Positions 17,244 through 26,516 of a stretch of 64,000 bases of DNA are shown one piece after another. Numbering within the stretch: the first letter of the stretch is position 1; the number at the start of each line of letters is the position of its first letter. Made by a program: the position numbers and the translations under genes. The notes below the pieces were generated by a model. The model saw only the letters and a program-made list of their open reading frames with translations. It searched no databases and had not been told where the DNA came from. Source of the DNA: Streptomyces sp. MST-110588 (lineage in GTDB: Bacteria > Actinomycetota > Actinomycetes > Streptomycetales > Streptomycetaceae). The stretch covers positions 806,001-870,000 of the forward strand of contig NZ_CP074380.1 in the NCBI RefSeq assembly GCF_022695595.1, in the 5' to 3' direction.

Positions 17244-17920
17244 TCCCCGAACACGCCCGCCGGCCGGGCCCCGGACCGGACGGCCGCGCGGTGCCCGTAC
17301 AGGCTCGGTACAAGGAGGCGACGGACATGCAGGGCGTGCCGGACGTACCGGATGCGCCGGATGTACCGGCCGTGGGCCCGGCGGACGGGGCGGGCCCGGC
17401 GGACGCGGACGCGGCGGGTGTGCCGGGTGCGCCGGAAAGCCCGGTCCCCGCGCCGGTGGTGGCCGGTGTGGCGTCGCCGGACGGGCCGGTCGCCCGGCAT
17501 CTGTTGCAGCGCCGTTTCACCGCCCGGCTGCTGCCCCAGGTCCGGCTGCTGGTCGAGGAGTGCGCGCTGCGCGAGGGCCTGGCGGAGCCGCGGCGCGGGG
17601 AGTTCGTGCTCGCGGTGGACGAGATCGCCGGCAACGCCGTGGAACACGCGGGCGGCTCGGGGCTGCTGACACTGTGCCGCATCGGTGACGAACTGGAGTG
17701 CCGGATCAGCGACTCCGGGCCGGGGTTCAGCGAGGCGGTGATCCCCGACCTGCTGCCAGGGCTCGACGGCGCACCCAAGGGGCGCGGGCTGTGGCTGGCA
17801 CGCCTGGTGGTGGACCGCTTCTCGGTCGGCGCGGGAGCGGTGGGGGCCGTGGTGACCTTGGCCGTACGGGTACGCCGGGACGCCGGATTCCCGGCACCGG
17901 GTTGTGACAGCCAGAGGTGA
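17237..17920 (+). CDS. Anti-sigma-factor-type ATP-binding protein (HATPase)
   Basis: The 227-aa protein has a disordered Pro/Ala/Asp N-terminus of 85 residues, then a GHKL ATPase domain: N-box FVLAVDEIAGNAVEHAG, G1 box ISDSGPGF and G2 box GRGLWLARL. It matches RsbW/SpoIIAB-like kinases that phosphorylate STAS proteins or bind sigma factors. Overlap with the MEDS-STAS gene points to a kinase/antagonist pair. No sigma gene is adjacent. The start is GTG; an internal ATG at DMQGVPD would remove much of the tail. Confidence 0.87.
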   Translation: MLIPEHARRPGPGPDGRAVPVQARYKEATDMQGVPDVPDAPDVPAVGPADGAGPADADAAGVPGAPESPVPAPVVAGVASPDGPVARHLLQRRFTARLLPQVRLLVEECALREGLAEPRRGEFVLAVDEIAGNAVEHAGGSGLLTLCRIGDELECRISDSGPGFSEAVIPDLLPGLDGAPKGRGLWLARLVVDRFSVGAGAVGAVVTLAVRVRRDAGFPAPGCDSQR

Positions 17921-17951
17921 CAGCCGAGTCCGTCGCCCCGTCCCCGCCTCG

Positions 17952-18115
17952 GGCGGCGGCGCGATCATCGCCCACGGTGTCGACCGCGACACGATCGAGC
18001 AGATCACGCCGAGGACCCGTTCGTCACGAGCGGCGTGGCGAAGTACGCCATCACCACCCTCACCCCGGGCCGGATCCACCCCGCCCTTGCCGACGTCCGC
18101 GCACAGGGCCCCTGA
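17952..18115 (+). pseudogene. YCII-domain protein remnant (truncated, frameshifted)
   Basis: The end of a YCII/YciI protein is recognisable across two frames: GGAIIAHGVDRDTIEQI, then AEDPFVTSGVAKYAITTLTP and GRIHPALADV before a TGA at 18113-18115. One base is missing at about 18003-18008. The N-terminal half expected of the family is absent; bases before 17952 give unrelated sequence. I read this as a decayed gene fragment. Confidence 0.6.
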
Positions 18116-18196
18116 TCGCCCGCGCGGGCAGCGCGGGTTCCATCAGGGAACCGCTCACCCTTCGCCGGAAATCGCTCAGGCTTCGCCGGGAACCGC

Positions 18197-18940
18197 TCAG
18201 CCTTCATCGCGACAGGTCAGCCTGCGCAGCCACTCCTGGGCGCGTTCGCGCACCAGTTGTTCGCTGACCTGGTCGGCGGTGTCGTCCTCGGCGTACTCCA
18301 GTTCGTCCACCACCGCGACCACCCCGTCGATACGGCCTGCCAGCCGTACCGCCGTACGGACCTCGCCGCTGCGCGGCAGCCGGCCGCGGAGGGTGACCAC
18401 CCCCGCGTTGACGGTCACACCGATGGCGGCGGGCTTCAGGCCCAGGGTCCGTACGAGGACCTCGGTGATCAGTTCCTCGCGGATCTCCTCGTCCGGCCGC
18501 AGGTAGACCTTCAGCAGGTCGCTGCGGGTCACCAGCCCGCACAGCCGTCCCTCGGCGTCCACCACGGGCAGCCGGTCGATCCTCCCGGCCACCATCAGGC
18601 GCGCCGCCTCCGCCACGGACTGGTGCGGCCCGACCGTGACGGGCGGCGAGGTCATGAGCTGGCCCGCGCGCAGGGAGCGCGCCCTGGCGCGGGCGGCCCG
18701 GGCGCTGCCGGTCAGGCGGCGCCGGTTGTACCAGCGGTTCTGCAGGATGTCCTGCGCGGCCTGGCGGAACATCAGGTCGGTCTCGGAGATGACCCCGAGC
18801 ACCTTGCCGTCGCCGTCCACGACGGGCAGTCCCGTCTTGCGGTGCTTGGCCAGGATGCTGACGACCTCCTTGAACGACGTTCCGTAGCGGGCCTTGACGA
18901 CGTCGGTGTTCATCAGACGGCCGATCAGCCGGTGATCCAT
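18197..18940 (-). CDS. CBS-pair and BON domain protein
   Basis: The 247-aa protein has two CBS motifs, VVKARYGTSFKEVVSILAKH with LPVVDGDGKVLGVISETDL (about 13-60) and LMTSPPVTVGPHQSV with LPVVDAEGRLCGLVTRSDLL (about 95-145). A C-terminal BON domain (about 150-225) follows, with VTVNAGVVTLRGRLP. CBS pairs sense adenine nucleotides; BON domains associate with membranes or other proteins. This architecture is frequent in Streptomyces hypoxia/dormancy-type gene sets. Downstream 21-bp repeats (18148-18199) are read through by no gene. The start is the ATG of MDHRLIG. Confidence 0.88.
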   Translation of the reverse strand: MDHRLIGRLMNTDVVKARYGTSFKEVVSILAKHRKTGLPVVDGDGKVLGVISETDLMFRQAAQDILQNRWYNRRRLTGSARAARARARSLRAGQLMTSPPVTVGPHQSVAEAARLMVAGRIDRLPVVDAEGRLCGLVTRSDLLKVYLRPDEEIREELITEVLVRTLGLKPAAIGVTVNAGVVTLRGRLPRSGEVRTAVRLAGRIDGVVAVVDELEYAEDDTADQVSEQLVRERAQEWLRRLTCRDEG

Positions 18941-19285
18941 GCCGGGCCTCCCTGAAGGCAGGGGAACAGTCTCGGGCGTGGCCGGGACGTACTCCAGGCG
19001 TGGCGCCTTGCGATACGGTCCGCCTCCGCCCGGTGACGTAAGGGCCGCCCGTCCCGTGCCGTACGCCCACCGGCTCCTGCGCCACCGTCTCCTGGACGCC
19101 TCTCCCTCCCGCGCACACCGGTTCCCGGGTCCGGTTGTCCGCGTGCCGCCCCGCGTCGTGCCCTGGGCCCGCTTGGCGCCCGGCGACTTCTCTCCCCTGT
19201 CCCGTCCGTTCCGCTTTCCGTTCGCGGGGCCCATGCATGGCCGGTGCCGGATGCGGTAATCCCAGAGAGGGAAAGGGGGTACGAA
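18941..19285. other. 345-bp divergent intergenic region
   Basis: This separates the CBS-BON gene (leftward) from the Rv1733c-like gene (rightward). Long open frames cross it, but their composition (Arg/Pro-rich) does not look like protein. A ribosome site GAAAGGGGG (19271-19279) precedes the downstream GTG. No repeats stand out. Confidence 0.45.
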
Positions 19286-19891
19286 GTGGTACGAACCATG
19301 GCGGGCGTCTGGCGCTGGCGGCACAATCCGCTGCGGCGCGTATCCGACCTGCTGGAAGCGTGGACGGCACTGGCCGCCGCCCTTCTGATCACGCTGGGGG
19401 CGGCGGGTGTGGGCTGGGCCGTCGGCCGGGCGGCGCACGGCGCGCTGCTGCGGGCGGTGCACGCCCAGCACCAGCAGCGGCACCTGGCGTGGGCGACGGC
19501 CGGCCGGCCCGTCTTCCCTGCGCCCGCGGACCCCGGCTCCGGGCACCCGGCCTCGCGCGACTCCTACCGTCAGGTGGAAGCCGAGTGGGAGGCGTGGGAC
19601 GGCGGCCGGCGCGGCGGCCAGGTCACCGCGCCGCGCCCCGTACGGCCCGGTGAGCGCTTCCGCGTGTGGACCGACGACCGTGGCCGGATCACCGCGCGGC
19701 CCATGAGCCGGACCACCGCCGGGGCGCACGCGGTGGTCGCCGGTCTGGGTGCGGCGGGCGCCGCGGCGGGACTCGTCGAGGGCGGACGGCGGCTGGTCCT
19801 GTGGCGGCTGAACCGCCGCCGGCACCGGCGCTGGGACCAGGAGTGGGAGCGCGCGGGGCAGGACTGGGGGCGCACCGGCGCGGGGAGCTGA
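19286..19891 (+). CDS. Rv1733c-like two-helix membrane protein
   Basis: The 201-aa protein begins with WRWRHNPLRRVSDLLEAW, a hallmark of Rv1733c-type actinobacterial membrane proteins. One membrane helix is at about residues 26-48 and a second near 150-165. An extracellular region of about 100 residues between them contains WTDDRGRITARP. Mycobacterial relatives belong to the dormancy regulon. It lies beside a CBS-BON gene, a pairing also seen in dormancy-type clusters (inference). GTG 19286 is chosen for its ribosome site; an ATG lies four codons later. Confidence 0.75.
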   Translation: MVRTMAGVWRWRHNPLRRVSDLLEAWTALAAALLITLGAAGVGWAVGRAAHGALLRAVHAQHQQRHLAWATAGRPVFPAPADPGSGHPASRDSYRQVEAEWEAWDGGRRGGQVTAPRPVRPGERFRVWTDDRGRITARPMSRTTAGAHAVVAGLGAAGAAAGLVEGGRRLVLWRLNRRRHRRWDQEWERAGQDWGRTGAGS

Positions 19892-20335
19892 CCGCGCGCC
19901 TCCGTATGTGCGCCGACCCGTACCTCCGTGCCTGGGTCAGCCCATGTCTGCGCACCTGGGCTGACCCCGTGCCTCCGTGTCCGGGTCGGCTCCGGGCCCC
20001 GCGCAGGAGTTGGCCCCGGCCCCGCCCGGTCCCGTCCCCGTACCGGAGTTGGGCCCGTCCCCGTACCGGAGTTGCCCCCGGACACCAGGCGGGCGAGGGG
20101 GCGGGTCCGGGGCGCGAGGTGACCCTGTGTACCCCTTGTACCGACGGTGCGTGCCGAGCCGCGCGCACCGGCGGCCGTTGGCCTTGCCCGGCCCGGTCCA
20201 CCGCCCCGTCCCGGGCGCGCTACGGTGGACCATCCAGCCTGCCGGCTGGGTCCCGGACCCCCGCACGCGGACCTCCGCCGAGGAACAACTGCCGGGCCGG
20301 CAGCAGTTCGTACGAGGTGGGGACACGACAGCGCC
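19892..20335. other. 444-bp intergenic region with a 21-bp direct repeat
   Basis: No gene is supported. A 21-bp sequence ending GTACCGGAGTTG occurs at 20031-20051 and 20054-20074. Looser copies of GTGCCTCCGTG and CTGGGTCAGCC lie around 19920-19980. The region would hold the promoter of the AAA fusion gene. Confidence 0.5.
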
Positions 20336-22761
20336 ATGGCACAGGGCTCGGTCCAGGTGACGCACTCGGGCACGTCGCGGTGGCGGCGCCGTACAGGTGA
20401 GTACAGCTCCCTGGCCGCGGCTCTGGAGGCCGCGGGGGACGGCGATGTGCTGACCGTGGCCGCCGGTACGTACCGGGAGAATCTGGTCCTGTTGCGCGCC
20501 GTGACGCTGCGCGGTCCGGAAGGCAGCCGCGGTTCGGTGCGGATCGCGCCCGCCGACGGTGTCGCGCTGACCGTACGGGCCTCCGCGATCGTGCAGGACC
20601 TGCGGGTGGAGGCGCAGGACTCGGCCTCGCCCGCGCTGCTGGTGGAGGACGGTGCGCCGGAGCTGACCGGGCTGCGGGTGGTGACGCGCTCGGCGTCGGG
20701 CATCGAGGTGCGCGGGGGCGCGCGGCCGACCGTGCGCCACTGCACCGTGGACAATCCGGGCGGGGTGGGCATCAGTGTGCTGGACGGCGCGGGCGGGCTG
20801 TTCGAGGAATGCGAGGTGGTGGCCGCCGGGCAGGCCGGGATCGCGGTACGCGGCGGTGCCCGCCCGCGGCTGGAGCGCTGCCGGGTCCACCACGCCTCCG
20901 GGGCGGGCCTGTCGGTGAACGGCGAGGGCAGCGGCGTGGAGGCGAGCGGCTGCGAGCTGTACGAGATCAAGGGCGCCGGGGTGCAGGTGGCCGCCCGCGC
21001 GGCCGGACACCTGACCGACTGCACGGTCCACCGCACCTCCGCCGACGGCATCACCCTGGACACCGACGCGGTCCTCACGCTCGCCGACTGCGAGCTGCAC
21101 GACATTCCCGAGAACGCCGTCGACCTGCGCTCCCGTTCGGTGCTGACGCTGACCCGCAGCACGGTGCGGCGCTTCGGCCGCAACGGACTGTCGGTGTGGG
21201 ACCCGGGGACCCGGGTCGACGCCAACCAGTGCGAGATCCACGACAGTACGGGCGACTACCCGGCGGTGTGGGTGAGCGACGGCGCCACCGCCGTCCTGGA
21301 CTCGACGCGGGTGCACGACGTCCCGGACGCGCTGTTCGTGCTGGACCGGGGCTCGCGCGCCGACGTGGTGGACTGCGACCTCTCCCAGGTCCGCAACACC
21401 GCGGTCTCGGTCAGCGACGGCGCCACCGTACAGCTCGACGACTGCCGTATCCGGGATGCCGCGACCGGCGCGTGGTTCCGCGACCACGGCAGCGGCGGCA
21501 CCCTGGCCAACTGCTCGATCGACAGCGCGCAGACCGGGGTCATCGTCACCAAGGGCGCCGACCCCACCGTCGAGCGCTGTACGGTCACCTCCCCCGCCGA
21601 GGCGGGCTTCTACGTCTCCGCCGAGGGGCGCGGCGCCTTCCACGGCTGCCGGGTCACGGGCAGCGCGGGCTACGGCTTCCATGTGATCGACGGCTGCCGT
21701 ACGACGCTGACGCGGTGCCGCACCGAGCGCTGTGCGCGCGGCGGGTACGAGTTCGCCGAGGACGGGCCGAGCGTCCAGGACTGTACGAGCGACGAGAGCC
21801 GGGCACCGGGGGCCCCGCTGGCACCGGCGGCGCCGCGGCCGGTGGCGCAGGGCGCGACACAGACCGCCGGGCTGCTCGGCGGGCTGCCCGCGCAGTCCGC
21901 CGCGCCGGCGGCGCCCGCCCCCGGGCCCGCGCCGGCACCGCGCGCCGCGAGCCGCGACTCCGAGGTGGTCCTGGGCGAACTGGACACGCTGGTCGGCCTG
22001 GACAGCGTCAAGCGCGAGGTGCGCAGCCTGATCAACATGATCGAGGTGGGGCGCCGGCGGCAGGAGGCCGGCCTGAAGGCCGCCTCGGTCCGCCGTCACC
22101 TGGTCTTCACGGGCTCCCCGGGCACCGGCAAGACCACCGTCGCGCGTCTCTACGGCGAGATCCTGGCGTCCCTGGGCGTACTGGAGCGCGGTCATCTGGT
22201 GGAGGTCTCCCGGGTGGACCTGGTCGGCGAGCACATCGGGTCGACGGCGATCCGTACGCAGGAGGCGTTCGACCGGGCGCGCGGCGGAGTGCTGTTCATC
22301 GACGAGGCGTACGCGCTCTCCCCGGAGGACTCCGGGCGGGACTTCGGCCGCGAGGCGATCGACACGCTGGTGAAGCTGATGGAGGACCACCGGGAGGCGG
22401 TCGTGGTGATCGTCGCCGGCTACACCTCCGAGATGGAACGCTTCCTGGCCACCAACCCCGGTGTCGCCTCCCGCTTCTCGCGTACCATCAGGTTCGGCGA
22501 CTACGCGCCGCAGGAGCTGCTGCGGATCGTGGAGCAGCAGGGCGACGAGCACGAGTACCGCCTCGCCGAGGGGCCGGTGAGGCGCTGCTGGAGTACTTCA
22601 CGGCGCTGCCCAAGGGACCGTCGTTCGGCAACGGGCGCACCGCGCGGCAGACGTTCGAGGCCATGGTCGAGCGGCACGCGGGCCGGGTGGCCCGGCTCAC
22701 CGACCCGAGCACCGACGACCTGACGCTGCTGTACGCCGAGGACCTGCCCGAACTGCCGTGA
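20336..22761 (+). pseudogene. Parallel beta-helix/CbxX-type AAA+ ATPase fusion with a late frameshift
   Basis: About 480 residues of right-handed parallel beta-helix repeats (for example [19 protein letters not shown] and [19 protein letters not shown]) are followed by an Ala/Pro linker and a CbxX/CfxQ-SpoVK-type AAA+ domain. Walker A is GSPGTGKTT (about residue 595) and Walker B is [10 protein letters not shown] (about 650). The frame breaks near 22570-22573. Restoring one G in GAGGGGCC continues into [20 protein letters not shown] and the stop at 22761, giving 808 aa. The beta-helix may bind polysaccharide or act as a scaffold remodelled by the ATPase. The unrepaired product keeps the nucleotide site but loses the AAA lid. 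Confidence 0.82.
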
Positions 22762-22771
22762 GCGCACCGGC

Positions 22772-25198
22772 TCACCGTTCCGGTCGCGCACATCCGGTCG
22801 TCGCCGAGGGATGGCCCGGTCGCTGGGGTGGGAGGCCGGGACCGAGGCGGGCGATCAGTTCGGCCCGTGCGGCGTCGAAGGCGGGGTCGGCCTGGTAGTC
22901 GCTGTGGCCCAGGATCGGGCAGGGAAGCGGGGCGTGCAGCGTACGGCCGAAGGAGAGCGGGTCGCGCAGCGGGCCGTGATCGACCTCGGGGCCGTCCTCG
23001 CACGTCAGCCGGATCGGGCCGCCGATCGGGTCGGTGAAGCGCCACAGGTTGCGCCAGGCGTCCGTTTCGCGGTGCAGTCCGGTCAGCGCGGCCGGGCCGA
23101 AGAAGGCGGGGAACCACCGGCCGTACAACCGCTCCAAAGGGCAGCCGTAGGTGAGCAGCGCGACCCGGCTGCGGGTGACCGGGTCGAGCTGCCATACGGC
23201 CGCCGCCGCCAGCACACTGCCTTGGGAGTGGCCCGAGATGACCAGGCGTCCGTTGTTGCGCTCGGTCCAGGTCGCCATCCGCCAGGTCAGGTCGGGGACG
23301 GCGCGCTCGGCGTAGCAAGGGGGCGCGAAGGGATGGGCGGCGCGCGGCCAGAAGGTGCCCACGTCCCACAGGATGCCGATGGTGCGGCGGGCCGAGAGGT
23401 CCTGGTAGGCGCGGCGTCCCATGACCACGAGCAGTATCACCCCGGCGCCCATCAGCCAGGAGCCGAGCGCCTCGACGGTCTCGGCCGCGGCGTGTACGGG
23501 GGCCGGCGCGCCCAGCGTGGCACGGCCGGGCGCGCGGTCGGTGAGCCAGGCGCCGGCCACCGCGCCGGCGCCCAGCACGAGTGTGACGACAGCGACCGCG
23601 GCGAGGACGGTCGGCGCGGTGTCGGTCAGCCCGGCGCGCGCGATGGTGCCGGCGATACGGTCGGCGCGGTGCCGGTCGGGCCGCTCGCCCTTGCCGTAGA
23701 GGCCGGGGATGTCCTTGGCGACCGCGCGGCGTACGGAGATCACACGCAGGCCGGCGAGGACGGCGAGCGCCGCGAGGACCAGCAGGAGCACCGGGATCAC
23801 CGAGGCGTTCCACGACAGGACGACCGGCGGACCGGCCATCGAGGCGTGGGCCTGCCCGGGGGTCGCGCCGCGGTCCAGCCAGTCCGCGACCCGCTGCGCC
23901 GTTCCCCCGGTCAGTACGCCCGCCAGCGCGCAGGCCAGCAGGGCCACCCCCGCGCCGCCCATGCCGCGCAGCGCCGCCCGCCCGTCGCCGCTGCCCCCGC
24001 GCCGCGCGGCGCGCTGGAGGAACCCGGCGGTCACCAGCAGCGCCAGGGCCAGGACGCCCTGAAAGACGGCGATGCCACCGAAGAAGCTCGTGCCGGGCAG
24101 CCGGCCGGCGCTGGTCCAGCCGGGCCGTTCCCAGGCGGTGTGCACGGCGGTGAGCAGCAGCGCCCCCAAGGAGGCGAAGGGCAGCGCCTTGACGGGGAAA
24201 CGGTTGGACGCCTCGTCCGGTTCCGCTTCGCTGCGGGCGGCGCGCCACACGACCAGGACGGTGAGCGCGCCGAGGCCGCCGACCACGGCGGCGAGCACCC
24301 ACCCGACGACGGCCAGGGTGGTGCTGCCGCCGGGCCGCAGGTCGGCGTCCGTGGCGGCCGTGAGCAGCGCGGCGGCGATGGTCAGGATGCCGGCGGCGGT
24401 GTGCGCGGCGCGCAGCCGGGCCACGAGCCGGCGGCCGTACCAGAAGCCGTTCATGGCCAGGGCGGAGCGCTGCTCGGGCGAGGTGCCGCGGGAGGCGCCC
24501 GGCCGGCGCGGCGGCGGGGAGGCGGATTCGTACGCGCTCCACGTACGGCGCGAGAGCCACCACAGGAAGCCCACGAGCAGCAGCGGGACGACGCCGGCCA
24601 GGACCAGGCGGCGGCCGGGCGCGCTCCATGCCGTGCCCTGCGCGGGACTCAAGAAACCCAGCCAGGACTTCCCGGCGGCACAGGCGGCGCTGCCGGCGCA
24701 CTGCCAGGCCGTCAGGTCCAGCGCCACCTCGCAGGCCGCGGCGGCCAGCAGGACGGTGAGGCTGAGGGCCAGGATGCGGACCAGGACGTCGTAGACGCGC
24801 TGGCCCTTGTGGGAGGGCGGGGCGGCGGGGCGCATCCAGTGGGCGAGGTTGGCGACCATGAAGGGCAGCAGGATCAGCCACAGGGCGCGGGCGCCGTTGC
24901 CGGAGGTGAGGTTGCACCAGCAGTACGCCTCGCGGATCGGCTCCTTGCCGTACTTCTCGGGATGGCTTTCGGCGTGCTCGTCGGCCGTGCGGCGGTAGCA
25001 GGCCGCGGTGTCGTCACCGGTGATGCGTACGGTGTGCGGATTTCCGAGCATCTTCTCGGGTGTGGTGCCGCCCACGCCGTGGACCTGGAGTTCCAGGGCG
25101 AGCCGGGGTCCGTCCGGCGGCGGGGCCTGGTCCGCGTCGCCGCGGCCGGTTGATGCTGCGCGTGGTGTTCTGCCGTCGGCGGCGATGTCCTTTTCCAT
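22772..25198 (-). CDS. Large integral membrane protein with alpha/beta-hydrolase domain
   Basis: The 808-aa protein opens with a soluble segment containing LELQVHGVGGTTPEKMLGNP, an oxyanion-type HGxGG motif. About eight to ten membrane helices occupy residues 100-580. A C-terminal lipase-like domain follows with NNGRLVISGHSQGSVLAAAA, placing the nucleophile Ser near 655. The first and last parts thus look like one hydrolase split by a membrane block. The substrate is unknown; lipids are a reasonable guess. It ends 10 bp from the convergent AAA fusion gene, with no room for a terminator. Confidence 0.72.
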   Translation of the reverse strand: MEKDIAADGRTPRAASTGRGDADQAPPPDGPRLALELQVHGVGGTTPEKMLGNPHTVRITGDDTAACYRRTADEHAESHPEKYGKEPIREAYCWCNLTSGNGARALWLILLPFMVANLAHWMRPAAPPSHKGQRVYDVLVRILALSLTVLLAAAACEVALDLTAWQCAGSAACAAGKSWLGFLSPAQGTAWSAPGRRLVLAGVVPLLLVGFLWWLSRRTWSAYESASPPPRRPGASRGTSPEQRSALAMNGFWYGRRLVARLRAAHTAAGILTIAAALLTAATDADLRPGGSTTLAVVGWVLAAVVGGLGALTVLVVWRAARSEAEPDEASNRFPVKALPFASLGALLLTAVHTAWERPGWTSAGRLPGTSFFGGIAVFQGVLALALLVTAGFLQRAARRGGSGDGRAALRGMGGAGVALLACALAGVLTGGTAQRVADWLDRGATPGQAHASMAGPPVVLSWNASVIPVLLLVLAALAVLAGLRVISVRRAVAKDIPGLYGKGERPDRHRADRIAGTIARAGLTDTAPTVLAAVAVVTLVLGAGAVAGAWLTDRAPGRATLGAPAPVHAAAETVEALGSWLMGAGVILLVVMGRRAYQDLSARRTIGILWDVGTFWPRAAHPFAPPCYAERAVPDLTWRMATWTERNNGRLVISGHSQGSVLAAAAVWQLDPVTRSRVALLTYGCPLERLYGRWFPAFFGPAALTGLHRETDAWRNLWRFTDPIGGPIRLTCEDGPEVDHGPLRDPLSFGRTLHAPLPCPILGHSDYQADPAFDAARAELIARLGPGLPPQRPGHPSATTGCARPER

Positions 25199-25390
25199 CG
25201 GATCTCCCCCGTTTTCCCCGATGTCTGTGGGGCACGACGTGCCCGGGGTTGTTCCTTCCCACTTGCGGGCATCGATCCACCTCGTACCGGCCGGGCGGTC
25301 GTTGTCGTTCCCTCGTGCGAGGATGAGTGCGAACGCCAGTGCATCGACGACTGCGCGTCAAGGGCTGTGCACCGACGCCTGTGCACGGTC

Positions 25391-25404
25391 GTCGGTGCAC
25401 CGAC
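25391..25404. promoter_or_regulatory. Palindrome upstream of the DeoR-type gene
   Basis: GTCGGTGCACCGAC is a perfect 14-bp palindrome, 45 bp before the DeoR start. A partial copy, GTGCACCGAC, lies at 25367-25376 and another GTGCAC at 25381-25386. It sits in the 250-bp divergent gap shared with the membrane hydrolase. An autoregulatory operator is plausible. Confidence 0.5.
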
Positions 25405-25448
25405 AACGACGGACCTGTGACGGCAGCGGGCGGAAGGGACGGGCCGAG

Positions 25449-26294
25449 GTGAGCGACAGCCAGAACCTCCTCGCGGAGCAGCGGCGCGCCCTGATCCTGG
25501 ACGAGGTCAGACGCCGCGGCGGGGTGCGGGTCAACGAGCTGACCCGCAGGCTCAACGTCTCGGACATGACGGTCCGTCGGGACCTGGACGCGCTCGCCCG
25601 GCAGGGCATGGTGGAGAAGGTGCACGGCGGCGCGGTGCCGGTCAGCGAACCGCTCGCGCACGAGCCCGGCTTCGAGGCCAAGGCGGGGCTGGAGCTGAGC
25701 GCCAAGGAGGACATAGCCAAGGCGGCGGCGCAGATGGCGGCGCCGGGCAGCGCGATCGCGCTGGCGGGCGGCACGACGGCGTTCGCGCTGGCCCAGCAGT
25801 TGCTGGAGGTGCCGGACCTGACGGTGGTGACGAACTCCGTACGGGTGGCCGATGTGTTCTACACCGCGCAGCGGGCGGTGGCCGGCGGCGGGGCGGCGAC
25901 CCGGCCGGGCGCGGCCACGGTGGTGCTGACGGGCGGGGTGCGTACGCCCTCGGACACGCTCGTGGGCCCGGTGGCGGACGCGGCGATCCGCTCGCTCCAC
26001 TTCGACGTGCTCTTCCTGGGGGTGCACGGCATATCCGAGGTGGCCGGGCTGTCCACGCCCAACCTCGCGGAGGCGGAGACCAACCGGCATTTCGTACGGT
26101 CCGCGCGGCGGGTCGTGGTGGTGGCCGACCACACCAAGTGGGGGACAGTGGGCCTGAGTTCCTTCGCCTCGCTGGAGGACGTGGACGTGCTGGTGACGGA
26201 CGACGGGCTGGCGCCCGAGGCGCGCGAGCGGATATCCGAGCTGCCGCCGGAGCTGGTGGTCGCGGGCGAGCCGGTGGACGGCGCGGACCTCTGA
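25449..26294 (+). CDS. DeoR/GlpR-family transcriptional regulator
   Basis: The 281-aa protein has the DeoR N-terminal helix-turn-helix (RRALILDEVRRRGGVRVNEL, then LNVSDMTVRRDLDALARQG). The sensor domain has IALAGGTTAFALA, VVTNSVRVADV, VVLTGGVRTPSDTLVGP and DHTKWGTVGL. DeoR proteins usually repress sugar or nucleoside genes and respond to phosphorylated sugars. No sugar operon is adjacent, so the target is unknown; the upstream palindrome suggests autoregulation. The start is GTG 25449, just before SDSQNLLAEQR. Confidence 0.9.
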   Translation: MSDSQNLLAEQRRALILDEVRRRGGVRVNELTRRLNVSDMTVRRDLDALARQGMVEKVHGGAVPVSEPLAHEPGFEAKAGLELSAKEDIAKAAAQMAAPGSAIALAGGTTAFALAQQLLEVPDLTVVTNSVRVADVFYTAQRAVAGGGAATRPGAATVVLTGGVRTPSDTLVGPVADAAIRSLHFDVLFLGVHGISEVAGLSTPNLAEAETNRHFVRSARRVVVVADHTKWGTVGLSSFASLEDVDVLVTDDGLAPEARERISELPPELVVAGEPVDGADL

Positions 26295-26516
26295 CGGCGG
26301 AGGCACCCGACCGCGGAGGCATTTGACGACGGGGGCACCTGACGGCGGGGCGTCCGACCGTGGCGCGTCCGGTGTCGGGGACGTCCGATGGCGGGACGTC
26401 CGGGTCCCCGTACGGGCCGGGCGGCGCAGACACCCGGCGGGCGGGCCAGCTATGGTGTCGCCCGCCGGGCATCCGTGCTCCGGACCGTTCGCCGTTCCCG
26501 CAGGGGTGCCCGTCCC
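26295..26516. repeat. Decayed short tandem repeats
   Basis: Between the DeoR and SRPBCC genes, imperfect units of about 18-20 bp such as GACGGCGGAGGCACCC, GACCGCGGAGGCATTT and GACGACGGGGGCACCT follow one another from 26293 to about 26400. No coding signal is seen. Confidence 0.55.

Noticed and set aside
18941..19825. Upstream extension of the CBS-BON frame to 542 residues
   Set aside because: The added 290 residues are low complexity and overlap the promoter and coding region of the divergent membrane protein. The CBS similarity begins at MDHRLIG.
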